From Spongilla lacustris (taxonomy: Eukaryota; Porifera; Demospongiae; Spongillida; Spongillidae): a DNA stretch of 64,000 nucleotides. The notes beneath the pieces are model-generated. The model was given only the letters and a program-made list of their open reading frames with translations. It did no database searches and had not been told where the DNA came from. The DNA is taken from the NCBI GenBank assembly GCA_949361645.1, contig OX442421.1:10021864-10085863 (forward strand), in the 5' to 3' direction. A program made the position numbers and the translations under genes. This document shows, one piece after another, positions 52,873 through 63,960 of this stretch (within the stretch, counting starts at the first letter, position 1; every line of letters begins with the position of its first letter).

Positions 52873-53489
52873 TCAAACTGATTCATGAGGTTGTTGCACT
52901 CCCTTTGGGGACACCCCCCCTGGGCTTGGTTTAGTGCCTGGAGACATTCCTGCTCTTGGAGAGGACAGTGCTGTATCCTTGGTGACTGTGCCTGCCTTTG
53001 CTGATTTCTTGTCTCTCCTCTTCAGTCCATCTATATTTGCTTTTAAAAGGTTTGCATAGGCCTGTGGTGTGTGTGTGTGTGTGTGACCACCAGCTGCATC
53101 TCACCGGTTACATCAATGAACAAATGGCGCGTGACTAACCATTTGAAATCTCGTGACCTCCCTTGAACTGACCACGGTGCTAATGCTCTTTTTACCGTTG
53201 GTGGCGCGTAATAGGCACAAGTTTTCTTCCTGCTCGGGCTGGGTAACAGCACTTCCGCTGCGAGGATTCGGCTTTTTTCGTCCATTATCTTAAAGTGAGA
53301 AAATAGTGGCGTACTCACACAGAAACCATACTTACACTTCTTCATTGTGAGGTACAAAGACCCAGAGGTTTTGGTCTGCTGGAATAGCCTCGTAAGCGCA
53401 GACAAAAACTAGAGTGTAAATTGCTACCATCACAATAGTTCTCGCAAATAGATATGATATGTTACCCCGTCATTATCCAACAGACCCAT
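52873..53489 (-). CDS. SRP14: Signal recognition particle 14 kDa subunit
   Basis: SRP14 pairs with SRP9 on the Alu domain of SRP RNA and causes elongation arrest. Exon 1 (53489) reads MGLLDNDG, followed by an intron ending in CTCTAG. Exon 2 gives FLSALTRLFQQTKTSGSLYL and TMKK. Exon 3 gives YNGRKKPNPRSGSAV, LCLLRATNGKKSISTVV and SSREVTRFQM. The last exon gives AYANLLKANIDGLKRRDKKS and a tail rich in Ser/Pro/Lys, with stop at 52873-52875. This matches the vertebrate blocks (FLTELTRLF, CLLRATDGKKKISTVV and NLLRANMDGLKKRDKK). There is no Ala-rich tail as in primates. A (TG)n tract lies in the last intron. Confidence 0.94.
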
Positions 53490-53610
53490 AGCCGCCGACC
53501 GTAGGGACCTTTTCGCGAATTTTTATTAATCAATTGATTAGTTTATAATAACGGGTTTTACCCTGTAATGAACCGTCTTAGTCTGACGTGTGAAGAAGTT
53601 AAGTGAAGGA

Positions 53611-54211
53611 ATGGGTTGCGGTGCATCCAACTTGTCAAGCACGCGCAGCTCCAGTACTGCAAGCCAATACTGCAAAACATGTGGTAGTAGGCAAGTAGAT
53701 ACGAATATCAAAGGATGCAACGTGTGCGGTGCTTTTAATCGCCTCAGCACTCCAACAACTCCCAATGGTCCGGATTTTGAAAGAACTGGTGAGCCGAAAT
53801 ACGCGATTGCAGAATGAATTTAAATTGGTACATGTACATCGTACTTAGCGCACCTTTAATTTTGTTACATTTTAACGTACACTCATCACTCATCGTATAG
53901 GAAGCTTCGCACTCAGCGAACTTCAGCGGACCACCGCAGCGACGTGCGCAAGTCCAGCAGGGGTTGAAGCCTGCGAAGGAAATAACACAATCGTTACCGT
54001 CAATAAACCGTCCAGTGGAGATGGCGGCGGTATGAATGGCGAGCACAGCGAAATACACGATAACGTTGGTACCCTGGTATCAAGCTCTATTGAAAACGCA
54101 ATCAAAAGAATGGATGCAGTGGATGAAGAAATGGCGAGCTGTCCTGGGAACGAGGACAACAGCGACATGCCCCTCGCGCCAAATTGCGAGAACTCGCCAA
54201 AAGCGCAATAA
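53611..54211 (+). CDS. Small N-myristoylation-motif protein with CxxC pairs, unidentified
   Basis: I do not recognise an orthologue. Exon 1 starts MGCGASNLSSTRSSSTASQ, a strong N-myristoylation and palmitoylation signal (Gly2, Cys3, Ser6). Then YCKTCGSRQVDTNIKGCNV and CGAFNRL form two CxxC pairs about 16 residues apart, as in a small zinc ribbon. A ~95-bp intron ends at the acceptor near 53900. Exon 2 reads SFALSELQRTTAATCASPAG through SGDGGGMNGEHSEIHDNVG and SSIENAIKRMDAVDEEMASC, with stop at 54209-54211. The total is about 170 residues, mostly hydrophilic. It probably sits on the inner face of a membrane; this is inference. Confidence 0.7.
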
Positions 54212-54332
54212 CACGAACATGCTAAGAGACGCGCTGTTGTTGACACTCAATAGATCATACCTACATAATGCAACATTCACTCATTCAGCAGTGTTATTAT
54301 AGCTTTGCTAGATGTGTTTCCATGCCTAGGAG

Positions 54333-55307
54333 TCAGATGTCTTCAATTTCTCCACTGATGGCAACTGCTTCCACTTCAATCTTTGCACCCTATGCAATGA
54401 GCATTGATAAAGCCCCTCCCCTCCCCAATCATCACCACCACACACCTTTGGCAGAGCTGCCACTTGGTAAGTGGCTCTTGCTGGTTGCTTCTCTGTGAAG
54501 TCTTAATGGAGGAATCAATGTAAGCTACGTCACCATTTCAGCATACAAGTATAAGCAATGATGCTGACATATGCATAAGGAAATGGGCACAAGAGGGACC
54601 TAGAATTTCAGTACATGTATGCTTGATAATTAGACCACAAACACCCCCTAACTAAACACATGTCCCTATGTCACATACATTGCCCATATATTTCATTCAC
54701 TGCTTGGAAGTCATTGATGTCAGAAAGAAGAAGTGTTGTCTTGACAACTGAATATGTAGTTCAAGGGATGGAAAGCAAACAATGCACATGTTGTGTAAAG
54801 AACAAACCGTTCTTGAGAGACGATCCAGCTGCTTCCAGCACATGCCCCATATTGGCTAGCACCTGTTAGCATTAGAACATAATGCACATGTCACATAGGC
54901 AGGGGAGCAAGGGGTCTGTTCCCTTCCCCCCCCGCACTTTGGCTTATTCTATCGGCAAATAGGCAGTGAAGAAGGGTGACCCCCGGCCCCCAGGTATCCG
55001 CCGCCAACATACCTGGATCATCTGTTCCCGAACTCCGGGCCCAACCAGCTTTCCTGTCTGCCAAATAGCGCATAGAACATAGACCAATATCTTAGCAGAT
55101 ATACCTGGGGCTCAATGCCAATCTGTCCTGATAGGTATACAGTTCTGTCCACTATTACTGCCTGGCTTCGTGACATATAAGTGATGATGGTTAATTGCTT
55201 GTCTGCTACGCGATAAGGGGTACAATGTTTTACCTATAGGGTCCAATGGCTGCTGGAGCTTTCGAAGACTGCACTATCCTGCGTACAACTTTGGCCGTCG
55301 ATGCCAT
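54333..55307 (-). CDS. RIDA: Reactive intermediate imine deaminase A (RidA/UK114)
   Basis: RidA hydrolyses reactive enamine/imine intermediates such as 2-aminoacrylate. Exon 1 starts at 55307: MASTAKVVRRIVQSSKAPAA and IGPYR. The next exons give QAVIVDRTVYLSGQIGIEP (about 55100-55160), KLVGPGVREQMIQ (about 55020-55060), VLANMGHVLEAAGSSLKN (about 54805-54860), VVKTTLLLSDINDFQAVNE (about 54680-54745), QVAALPK (about 54450-54470) and GAKIEVEAVAISGEIEDI with stop at 54333-54335. These follow family order, with the conserved AP-AIGPY-QAV, SGQIG, DF-AVNE and AALP-GA-IE-EAVA blocks. One small exon containing the catalytic Arg (usually PARAA) was not located by eye, probably between 54480 and 54670. 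The start lies 53 bp from that of POP1, so the two share a promoter. Confidence 0.9.
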
Positions 55308-55360
55308 CTTGAGACAGTAACCGAGTGTGTGGGTGGAGTCGTGCACGTGGAGTTTTATAG

Positions 55361-56104
55361 ATGGAAGGCGTAGGCGCAAAACAGACTGGAAAGGCGAGAC
55401 GAAAGGAAAAACGGCTTCAGAGCGAGCCAGGCAGCATAGAGGGAGGTGCAAATGGAGGCCCGCGTGGATTGAATGTGCTAGACTTCGCAGAAGCACGGGC
55501 AATGGAGCTCTGTAGCATGTTGAAGGCAGTTCGATCGAAAAGTGGTTCAAAGAGGGTGTTCCAACTTTTGCCTCGACATATGCGCCGAAGAGCCATGAGC
55601 CACAATGTGAAACGGCTGCCAAGAAGACTTCAGGCTGTAGCCAGTAAAGAGGTATTGGTAACGTAGTTACTGCTTAATTGCGAACAAGAATTATAAATAC
55701 ACTATGTACTGTCCAGTTTCAGATGCAGGGTTCAGAGACCACTGCAAAGCCACCAAGTCGTCGTCAGCGGAGGAAACATAAAAGCCTTCGCGATGAGTAT
55801 TCGCGACGACAGAGAGGTCACGTGTGGTTGGAGACGCACCTTTGGCACGCCAAGAGAATGCATATGGTGAACAAGTGGGGCTACCGACTGGCTAACTACC
55901 TCAACGAAAAAGGCGTGAGATCTACCTATCGGTCACTTATGTATGGCTGCTTGCTTTTGGTGCGTGAGAACTAGAGAGATGAATTAATACAAAGCATTAA
56001 TGTTGACATATTAAGATATGGAAGTGCCCTCAATGAAGCGGCAATGCATTCTAGTGATGTAGTTAACACCACAGTTAAGTGTAGGTCATGTTTGTCATAC
56101 ACAA

Positions 56105-56173
<69 letters not shown>

Positions 56174-58889
56174 CCATAGCAAATTCCTCATTGTGTTCCA
56201 AGGGCTATGCCTTGATTTTAGTAGCTCCATTATCAAGGTTTTTGTGTTGTGTGAACTATAAAATAAAAGTAAAAATAACCCTTACCATGTGATTAAACCG
56301 TCCATTACAGGATATGTCATACTACCCATGTGTCCAGGTGTGTGGACCAAGCAAAGACATCATTTCTTCACTGTCATCATTGTTCAGCACACAGACAGGT
56401 TAAATATCAACTTTGTAGTTGTATTCCATATAATGCCACCTCATTATTGTGTCTCCAGGCCTCAGCATTGGAGCCAAGGCATTTACTAAAGGACAGAGAG
56501 AAGGAATTGCAGTTATGTATCATGATGGCACCTTCCCTACACGACCTATAGGACCAGTTCAGTTCCTCTGGTGTGCAGCATCTTCGCAGGGGGAGGAGAA
56601 AGGGGAGGAGTCAGAGATGGAGTGTTTGAGTGTAACTAGCAAACTGTGGCTCTTCTGCCACCCTTCCATGTTTGAAGAAGCTCTTAGAGAAGTCCAGAAA
56701 GCAACTTCTAAATGTGATATAGGTGAGGTGGGCGTGGTCAACGATGTGACAAGTGGGGTGGGCGGGGTCACCCCTATATCTGTCCATGGGCTGAAGGACG
56801 AACTTGTAAGATTTCGCCTTTTGGGACCTCGTTCACATGCAGTTGTGATGGAAGTGTTAAAGCCAATCTTAGACTTTAGCGAGCAGGGGGCTGGGGGCCC
56901 ATGCAGTACTTCAGACAACCCCCAACCATGGTGGGCAGATCAACGCTCCACACTGCAGGGACATGCTCGTTTGCTGTCCTCTCTATACTCCACCATCCTG
57001 GCAGCTGCTACCCCAAGTGTCTTCTCACGTGGAGCGGTTGTGGGAATGGTGGTTAGTGACCCTCGCCTCATCGCACCCTCCACAAGGGCTAACATGGTAT
57101 CATCCTTTTATCCAAAGAAGCTTAGTAGTGTGAAAGGGCACACCCCCCATGTGGAGGAGTGTAACGGGCACACCCCCCATGTGGAGGAGTGTAACGGGCA
57201 TAGTGAAAGTGATGATGACGAGGAGCTAAGTAAAGCTGTGGTAACTATGGTAACTATGAGTGAAGCCACAATGGATGGGAAAGCTCCAGTCTCGTTATCT
57301 ACCACACCCACTTGCACTGTTCCCATTCTGCCCCCTCGGGTTGCTTACTCCCCTCTTTGGGATGAAGGTACCAGAAATGCTGTATCGTTATCCAAAGTGC
57401 CAGATCATATTCTAAATGAAGCACGTTCAAAGCAATTTCCCAGGCAGGGAGATCTCCAAATAGGAGGGAAGGGTGATAGGGTACCTGTACTCCTTGTACA
57501 TCAGTCCACCTTAAGTGGCTGCTTTCCTGCTTCATTGGACAAATCTAATTGCGTTACTGGCTGTGGTTGGGACCTGTTGCTTCCAAAGAATTGGGGGATG
57601 GCCTTTTGGGTAGCACTGGTGTACTGTGGAGCACATGCGTGTGGCCTACGGGAGCTGCAGAGATGTCTGCTGGAATGTCGGGCATTGCAGTTCCCAAATG
57701 ACTTTCCTGACACAGCGGCTGGTAGAAGAGAAAGTCGAGCTGAGCAGGATGATCAGGAGAGGAAGTACAGGTGTTACCCTCCTGCCAAGAGACCAAATTA
57801 TGGAAAGTTATCGATTGCAGCACCATTCCATTGCTCCTGGGAAAATCTGTTCACTGGTGATAGCGAACTGTTGGCCAAGAGGCCAAAGAATGACCTTTAC
57901 AGTTACCATGGAGAAGTGACCCCTGGACAAAGTGATAGCTCTGTTACAATCTGTTTCTATGTTCTTAGAAGCCGAGCTGTCCTCACTAATCTGGTGCAGC
58001 TAATGGAGCACACGTCACTAAAGAATCGCCAATGTTCCCAGAGGAAGGCTGGTGAGGTCACCTGTACTCATGGTGGCAGTGCATTGGCCCTCAAAGAGAC
58101 ACATTGTAATGCTCTGGTTGCCATCAGTTTTGAAATGTTTGGGCGAGGAAAGGTCAGTTCTTGGGCTGCTCTATATGTTCCTACCAAAGGAGATTTGAAA
58201 AGCCTTGTAGACAGCAAGACGTACACAGGACCTGTTGAACCTATCAATCGCAGAGGCATCACCATTGTGAGCAAAGAATCGATCCATATTGGTACATCCA
58301 TTGTGAGCAAAAAACAGCAAAGAGAAATGCTTAGAGGACTGAAGAGTAAGATATCCACAGTTACACAGTCTGGGTCCACTTCCACAGTTACACAGTCTGG
58401 TTCCACTTCCACAGTTACACAGTCTGGGTCCACTTCCACAGTTACACAGTCTGGTTCCACTTCCACAGTTACACAGTCTGGTTCCACTCCCACAGTTACA
58501 CAGTCTGGTTCCACTTCCACAGTTACACAGTCTGGTTCTGTTTCCTCATCCCATTCAGGTACTTATTCATTAATGCTCTGAGTAGTATTTACGTTTCTGT
58601 AGCTACATCATGATTTGTATGATTTCATATATCAGATGGTGTTGGGTGCTCATTAATTGGAGACCTCAAGTTACAGCCAATAACTGCTTCACGTCAGGTG
58701 ATAGGCTATGCTACCAGGACAGGCTACCGACTGTCCACTTCCAAGTTTGGAGGACTGGGCTATGTATCACTAAGTGGGCTACTTCAGGTCATTGAACTAA
58801 GCTGTGAAGCAGGCATTGGACATGTAGTGGTCCTTGTGCGTAGTCATGGTACACAGTACAGGTTTGTGAGACTGCAGTTGATAATATGA
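55361..58889 (+). CDS. POP1: RNase P/MRP protein subunit POP1
   Basis: POP1 is the largest protein subunit of RNase P and RNase MRP, which process tRNA 5' ends and pre-rRNA. Exon 1 starts [19 protein letters not shown] and holds [20 protein letters not shown] and [20 protein letters not shown], the hallmark POP1 segment. Exon 2 gives [20 protein letters not shown]. An intron with a (CA)n tract (56108-56171) follows. A small exon has [19 protein letters not shown], then the long exon (about 56460-58560) starts [20 protein letters not shown] and includes [15 protein letters not shown] and [20 protein letters not shown] residues (POPLD domain). A 27-bp repeat (58350-58535) codes TVTQSGSTS. The last exon holds [20 protein letters not shown] and ends [16 protein letters not shown], stop 58887-58889. 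Confidence 0.95.
58350..58535 (+). repeat. In-frame 27-bp coding repeat in POP1
   Basis: Seven copies of TCCACAGTTACACAGTCTGG plus TTCCACT encode the nonapeptide STVTQSGST just before the C-terminal domain. The reverse strand is also open (DCVTVEVEP) but is a shadow. Confidence 0.92.
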
Positions 58890-59110
58890 ATTTTAGAACA
58901 TTGTGAGCAGTGGCAGTGGTATGTACATGTATTAATACAACAATCATAAATGCAGACAACAAATAGACACTGTCATGACCCTCTGAGATGGCTAGGGTAT
59001 CCCTGACCATTGCACACCTCAGGATGGCACCTTTACCAGCCCATGAGTGCTTCTCCTTTGTACAAATGAACCCACACGAGTACATGTAAACAAAATACGT
59101 ATATATGTAA

Positions 59111-59161
59111 GTAGTCTGGGGACCCGACTGATGGACAAACATCAGTTGGGTCCCCAGACTA
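59111..59161. repeat. Near-perfect 22-bp stem hairpin
   Basis: AGTCTGGGGACCCGACTGAT and its inverse, with one mismatch, flank a ~6-base loop (GACAAA). It lies between the POP1 3' end and the damaged LYPLA copy. It could be a tiny foldback element or a transcribed stem-loop. Confidence 0.75.
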
Positions 59162-59197
59162 AATGTAAGTGGATCTAAAATAATTACGCGGAGTGAG

Positions 59198-60152
59198 ATG
59201 GCTGGTGCAGGCAAAGTGACTAGTGAGTTTCTCAAGAATGCAGTAGTGCTCACCGACTGCTAAGCAAATTAAATGAAAGGTTTGACCGTTTCGACCTAGC
59301 GCGCTTGGCCGACGCAAGGGAGGATGAAGCTGGCATTCTTCAGGCAACGTCGAAAAGTATGTATACTAGTATATTATATACGCCTGCTTAGAGAAGTACA
59401 ACCTGTTGCTTTATCAGTTCACCAAATGTTGGATGAAGAACTGAATACAACAGGCATCTCATCTGACAAAGTTGTAATAGGTACGCGGTACTTGTGCTGC
59501 CTTCCCCCACACACGTGCGCATAAAGCTTCCTTTCATCAGGTGGCTTCTCTCAGGGAGGCGCCCTTGCTCTATTTTTTGCTCTCACATATGACAAACCAC
59601 TAGGAGGAGTACTTGCCCTTAGCTCATGGATGCCTCTACATACCCTACTACCCAAAGTGAGCCTTGCTTTAGACAACAGTCATCTCTAATGATGCGTAAT
59701 GTGTAGAAAATGACTCCTCAAAATACAAACATTCAGTCTCTAATCTGTCATGGTAGGTGACTGGTCAGAAGTTAGTACAGGTGTACAGGTATTTCTCATC
59801 TTAGGTGAAGAGGATTCAATGGTTAACTTCAAATTGGGCAAATTTTATAAGTAGCTTTAATCCATCAAATGTTCAATTCAAAGCTTTCCAAGGATTGGAC
59901 CATTCATCCTGTCCACAGGTGGGCCATTAGTTAGTAGTAATTAGTGGTGTGTGTGTGTGAAAGGAGGACTGTCAGTCGTGAGCGTAACTTGATTTGTGTG
60001 TGAAAACTGTCACCACACTGTTCTTTTTATATATGGAACAGTTTGCGATCCCAAGTTTTCAAACCCTTTTTATTCAACTTTTTGAATCTTCTGATTCTAA
60101 GGGACGAAGTAAATCTTACATGCTGAAAACCAGCTTAAAAATTTTAAATTAG
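59198..60152 (+). pseudogene. Acyl-protein thioesterase (LYPLA) copy lacking its oxyanion-hole segment
   Basis: LYPLA enzymes depalmitoylate cytosolic proteins. A possible first exon (59198) reads MAGAGKVTSEFLKNAVVLT. The next recognisable piece (59281-59355) is FDRFDLARLADAREDEAGIL, followed by QPVALSVHQMLDEELNTTG, GGFSQGGALALFFALTYDKP with the nucleophile Ser, LGGVLALSSWMPLHTLLPK, TNIQSLICHG and SNVQFKAFQGLDHSSCPQ with the catalytic His. The part expected between exon 1 and FDRFDL (the IFLHGLGDTG oxyanion block and about 40 more residues) is absent from the intervening 20-40 bp. The Asp-containing HGD-D segment is also not clean: the nearby frame reads RIQWLTSNWANF instead. A further exon, FAIPSFQTLFIQLF, may end it at 60150. 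This is most likely a decayed or rearranged copy, though an assembly gap is possible. Confidence 0.6.
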
Positions 60153-60259
60153 CAGTGGATTACAATGCAATTGTTTTTGGAAAGTTAATAAACTTCCCTA
60201 GGGAGCAAAGCTTGAATAGAAATGTGTGGCAAATTAAAATTTCATGCCTTGATGGGTAA

Positions 60260-60450
60260 CTGTGAAGCAGGCATTGGACATGTAGTGGCTCTTGTGCGCA
60301 GTCATGGTACACAGTACAGGTTTGTGAGACTATGAATCTTAGAACATTGCAAATCATGTGAGCAGTAGTACAAAAATGTAGATGCAGAATAGAAATACAA
60401 AAAAAAAGACATGTAGAAATAAGGATACTGTCATGGCCTAGGGTGACCCA
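60260..60450 (+). pseudogene. Duplicated fragment of the POP1 last exon and 3' flank
   Basis: This segment repeats 58802-58995 with about 85% identity by eye. It contains CTGTGAAGCAGGCATTGGAC and ACAGTACAGGTTTGTGAGAC, then a deletion that removes the last codons, then the 3' flank with the GATACTGTCATGGCC-type sequence. The offset is 1458 bp. It lies downstream of the LYPLA copy. Confidence 0.85.
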
Positions 60451-61862
60451 TGAGTGTGTGTGTGTTTTTTTTCCCCCCTAAAGTTTACTATACAAAATAA
60501 AAGTACAATGAACGCACGTGAGCTAATATACAAGTGTAAGCTGAGTATTTAGACAGGGCACGGTGGTCTGCTCTCATTGAACGCGTGGAAACTAAGCCCT
60601 ACGCCCCGAAAAATTGAAATGGTTACGTACACCCATAGCAACGAACCTGACAACCGATGCCTTTTAGAACCAGCTGTGCACGGGGTACATAAAACGTAAT
60701 CAACACCTAAAAGCCATACTAGCAGTGATAAACACCTTTGAACTATATTGTAAGCAAAAATCACGTGGCCTGGTGTTGCCAACTGTCGGCTCTGGTACTT
60801 CAAACCTATCGACTTACGCACGGCGATCACCGACTACATGTGTTCAAAAAACTACAACGACGCTCGATGACTGAATTGGAACATGCCAAAGCTATCACGG
60901 TAAAGTTAGTTGTTTGTACTGTCGTTTTTTGGTAAAGGTTAGTGGCAACGCATTTTCTGAAGTAGATTTCTAGCCTTTGAAAATCCACCATTTTGGTGTC
61001 TTTTTGGGGGTGGGGGAATTAATATTTGCGCAATGAAGTGGGTTTTAACAGAGCGTTTAAAATATAGCCTTACATTTCTTTTGGTCTAAATTTGACTTCA
61101 TGCTCGTATGTAAATAGATTGAGCTTGAACTGAATTATTATTTATTCTTTACTCTCTTTGGCTGGAGGGGGTATGGCAGCTACCAATTGTGGCTCAATAC
61201 TTAGTATGTACAATGCGCATCAGGTTCTGCATGTGGTTGTGGATTGGAGCAAATGTCAAGCCAAGAATTTTGCATGAATTGACTTGGCCCCTGAAAAGGA
61301 GGCTGTTTCTCCTTTGGGGTTATCGCCAACAATTTGGCTGGATATGTGGTGCATCCTTTCCTCACCAGCTAGACAGATTCCTGATGATTTGAGCCACCTG
61401 AAACATCAGTGAGTTAGAATTGAGCCTTTGCTATATGTTGTGACACACCGCCTTAGAAGCCTCAGGGTATGGCAAGCCCAGCCTTAATCGCCGGCAATAC
61501 ATGTACCTGAACTTCAGTCCATGATGAGTAGGCAGCTGTAGTGTTGCTCTGGTGACATGCACGAATGTCATTGGCAGAAGTGAGTGTATATATTATGTAA
61601 CCTCTGTACAAGTCATTGACATTCACTTAACTGCTTCCCCTGTAGCAAGTTGTATGATGGCTTTGTCAGGACTAGCTGGTAGAGATTACCTTCTTCAGCA
61701 AACCCGCTGCTTGCTTCTCCTCCTCAGGTGTAAGTGTTGGTGCACACTCATGCTCTTCATAGTCACCATCCTTAATATCCCTGCTGCAGTCTGTATACAG
61801 TGCTCCAGAACATCTGACAGCAGCAGCATTATCACACTTGATGATAGTCTGACTAGGGGATC
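60451..61862. other. Intergenic, no supported gene
   Basis: Short open frames at 60738-60935 and 61189-61392 show no family motif that I recognise. The first contains RSMTELEHAKAITVK and might be an exon start of a + strand gene, but I cannot extend it. Confidence 0.3.
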
Positions 61863-62600
61863 ATCCTGGTGACCGTCCTCTGAGCAGCAGGGGATTTTCC
61901 TCTGGGCAGCAGGGGATCATCCTCTGAGCAGCAGGGGACCATCCTCTGAGTAGCAGGGGATCATCCTCGGAGCAGCAGGGGATCATCCTCTGAGCAGCAG
62001 GGGACCATCCTCTGATCAGCAGGGGACCGTCCTCTGAGCAGCATGGGACTGTCCTCTGAGCGGCAGGGGATCATCCTCTGAGCAGCAGGAGATCATCCTC
62101 GGAGCAGCAGGGGATCATCCTCTGAGCAGCAGGGGACCATCCTCTGATCAGCAGGGGACCATCCTCTCTCTGATCAGCAGGGGACCGTCCTCTGAGCAGC
62201 ATGGGACTGTCCTCTGAGCAGCAGGGGATCATCCTCTGAGCAACAGGGAATCATCCTCTGGGCAGCATGGGACCATCCTCTGAGCAGCAGGGGACCGTCC
62301 TCTGAGCAGCAGGGGGCCATCCTCTGAGCAGCATGGGACCATCCTCTGATCAGCAGGGGACCGTCCTCTGAGCAGCATGGGACTGTCTTCTGAGCAGCAG
62401 GGGATCATCCTCTGAGCAGCAGGAGATCATCCTCTGAGTAGCAGTGGATCATCCTCTGATCAGCAGGGAACCATCCTCTGAGCAGCAGGGGATCATCCTC
62501 TGGGCAGCATGGGACCATCCTCTGGGCAGCATGGGACCATTACTGAGCAACATGGGACCATCTCTGAGCAGCAGAGGACTATCCTTCCTCTGAGCAGCAT
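61863..62600. repeat. Minisatellite, 22-bp unit, ~33 copies
   Basis: The unit is CCTCTGAGCAGCAGGGGATC plus AT, with GACCAT, GACCGT and GACTGT variants. Blocks of several units in the same variant order recur (compare about 61990-62070 with 62125-62220 and 62340-62400), which indicates block duplication. I see no coding frame through it. Confidence 0.93.
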
Positions 62601-63680
62601 GGATGGTTCACAGCATCATATGCTGCTATCCACTCCCGGAGGCATTTGGAGCACACCAGTGCACCACACAGCAGCTCCAGTGGCTGTGAGAGGGTGTTGG
62701 AGCACAGTGCACACTTCAGCTCCTTTAGCATTGATAGGTTGTTAGCTCTTGCCAAAGGTGGGCTAGGCTCACTATGGAGAACTAGAGGAGAGGCAATCTT
62801 CTCAAGATGACCTGTTTACCTCTCATGATGTCATATGTCTACTTGTTTTGCCACTCAAATAGCATCACTACACATTTGTGATGCACTCACTTTGTGATGG
62901 CACAGATGGTTCTCTACATACCCAGCTTACATTGCATGCAGAACATCTCAGGGTTACATCATCCCCAGATGTGTCAAATGTCAAAAGCTATTTTCAGCTC
63001 AGCTGAGAATGCTATGCACTCAGAGCTGGTTCTTTTCTTTGCCCTGTACTTCGTTAGCCTCTGCCCACACACTCTGCAATGTATGAAAATTGTAATCCAT
63101 ACCTATAATGTATAGGGCAAAACCACAACGTACGTCGATTATTCATGCAATACGCTCAGCTTGTTCGTGGTGACAGAAAATGCGTTGCCACTTCAGGTTA
63201 GTAAACTCTGGTAGCCACATGCCTCCTGAGCATCGCTGTAGTACTCATACCTTCCAGTTCAGTCACCAAAGGCTACGTCGTCGCATTTAGTAACGCCCTC
63301 CTTCTAAATACGTATCGCGTGACCTTGCTAAACGGTATGCGCATGCTATCTATGTGGAATTTCAATTGTGCGCATTGACTGGACATGACAGGAAAAGGAA
63401 TGCAGTGTTTGAGTTCGTTTTCACTTTTTGATTTGCTAGTTCTGGTGAGTTATGGTTTGCTTTTAAACATCAGATGTCTATAATGAGCCATCAGTTAAGA
63501 AATATATGGTAATACCGTAAATGATCTAATTATTGACTTAGTTTCCAGCCGCATACAACCGTGAGGGGGATTGGAAACGGGGTCACGTGCACGCCAATTA
63601 ACAACTCCATCTGTGTTATAGCGGGAGATAGGTTATGGTAGCAGTTATTTACTCTGGAAGTCTCATGTCGATAGCTATTC
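62601..63680. other. Intergenic region at the right edge
   Basis: I see no supported gene. The open frame at 62894-63115 has no known motif. Confidence 0.35.
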
Positions 63681-63682
63681 AT

Positions 63683-63960
63683 CTGCAAAATGAGTAGCAG
63701 TAGAGGATGAAACCTTCAAACCACGCTAATACTATGTACAAAAGTAGCCATCATATAGGCCCAGAACTGACAGTAGTCTCCCTATTCGTGCCGTGTCCCT
63801 AATGATTGACGCGACATATAGTTGATGTAAAGCCAACTTTTTATACCCTTATACCAACACTCCCTGGCTTAGCCCATAGCCCAGTTCTATCGCAAAATGA
63901 GTGTACTAGAGGATGAAAGCTTCAAACCCCGTTAATACTATTTACAAAAGTAGCTATACG
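63683..63960. repeat. Pair of diverged direct repeats
   Basis: GCAAAATGAGT, GAGGATGAAA-CTTCAAACC and TAATACTAT-TACAAAAGTAG occur at 63685-63752 and again at 63893-63955. The following CGTGTCCCTA-TGATTGACRCGA also recurs at 63789-63813 and 63968-63993. The period is about 200 bp. The second copy is cut by the window edge. Confidence 0.8.
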
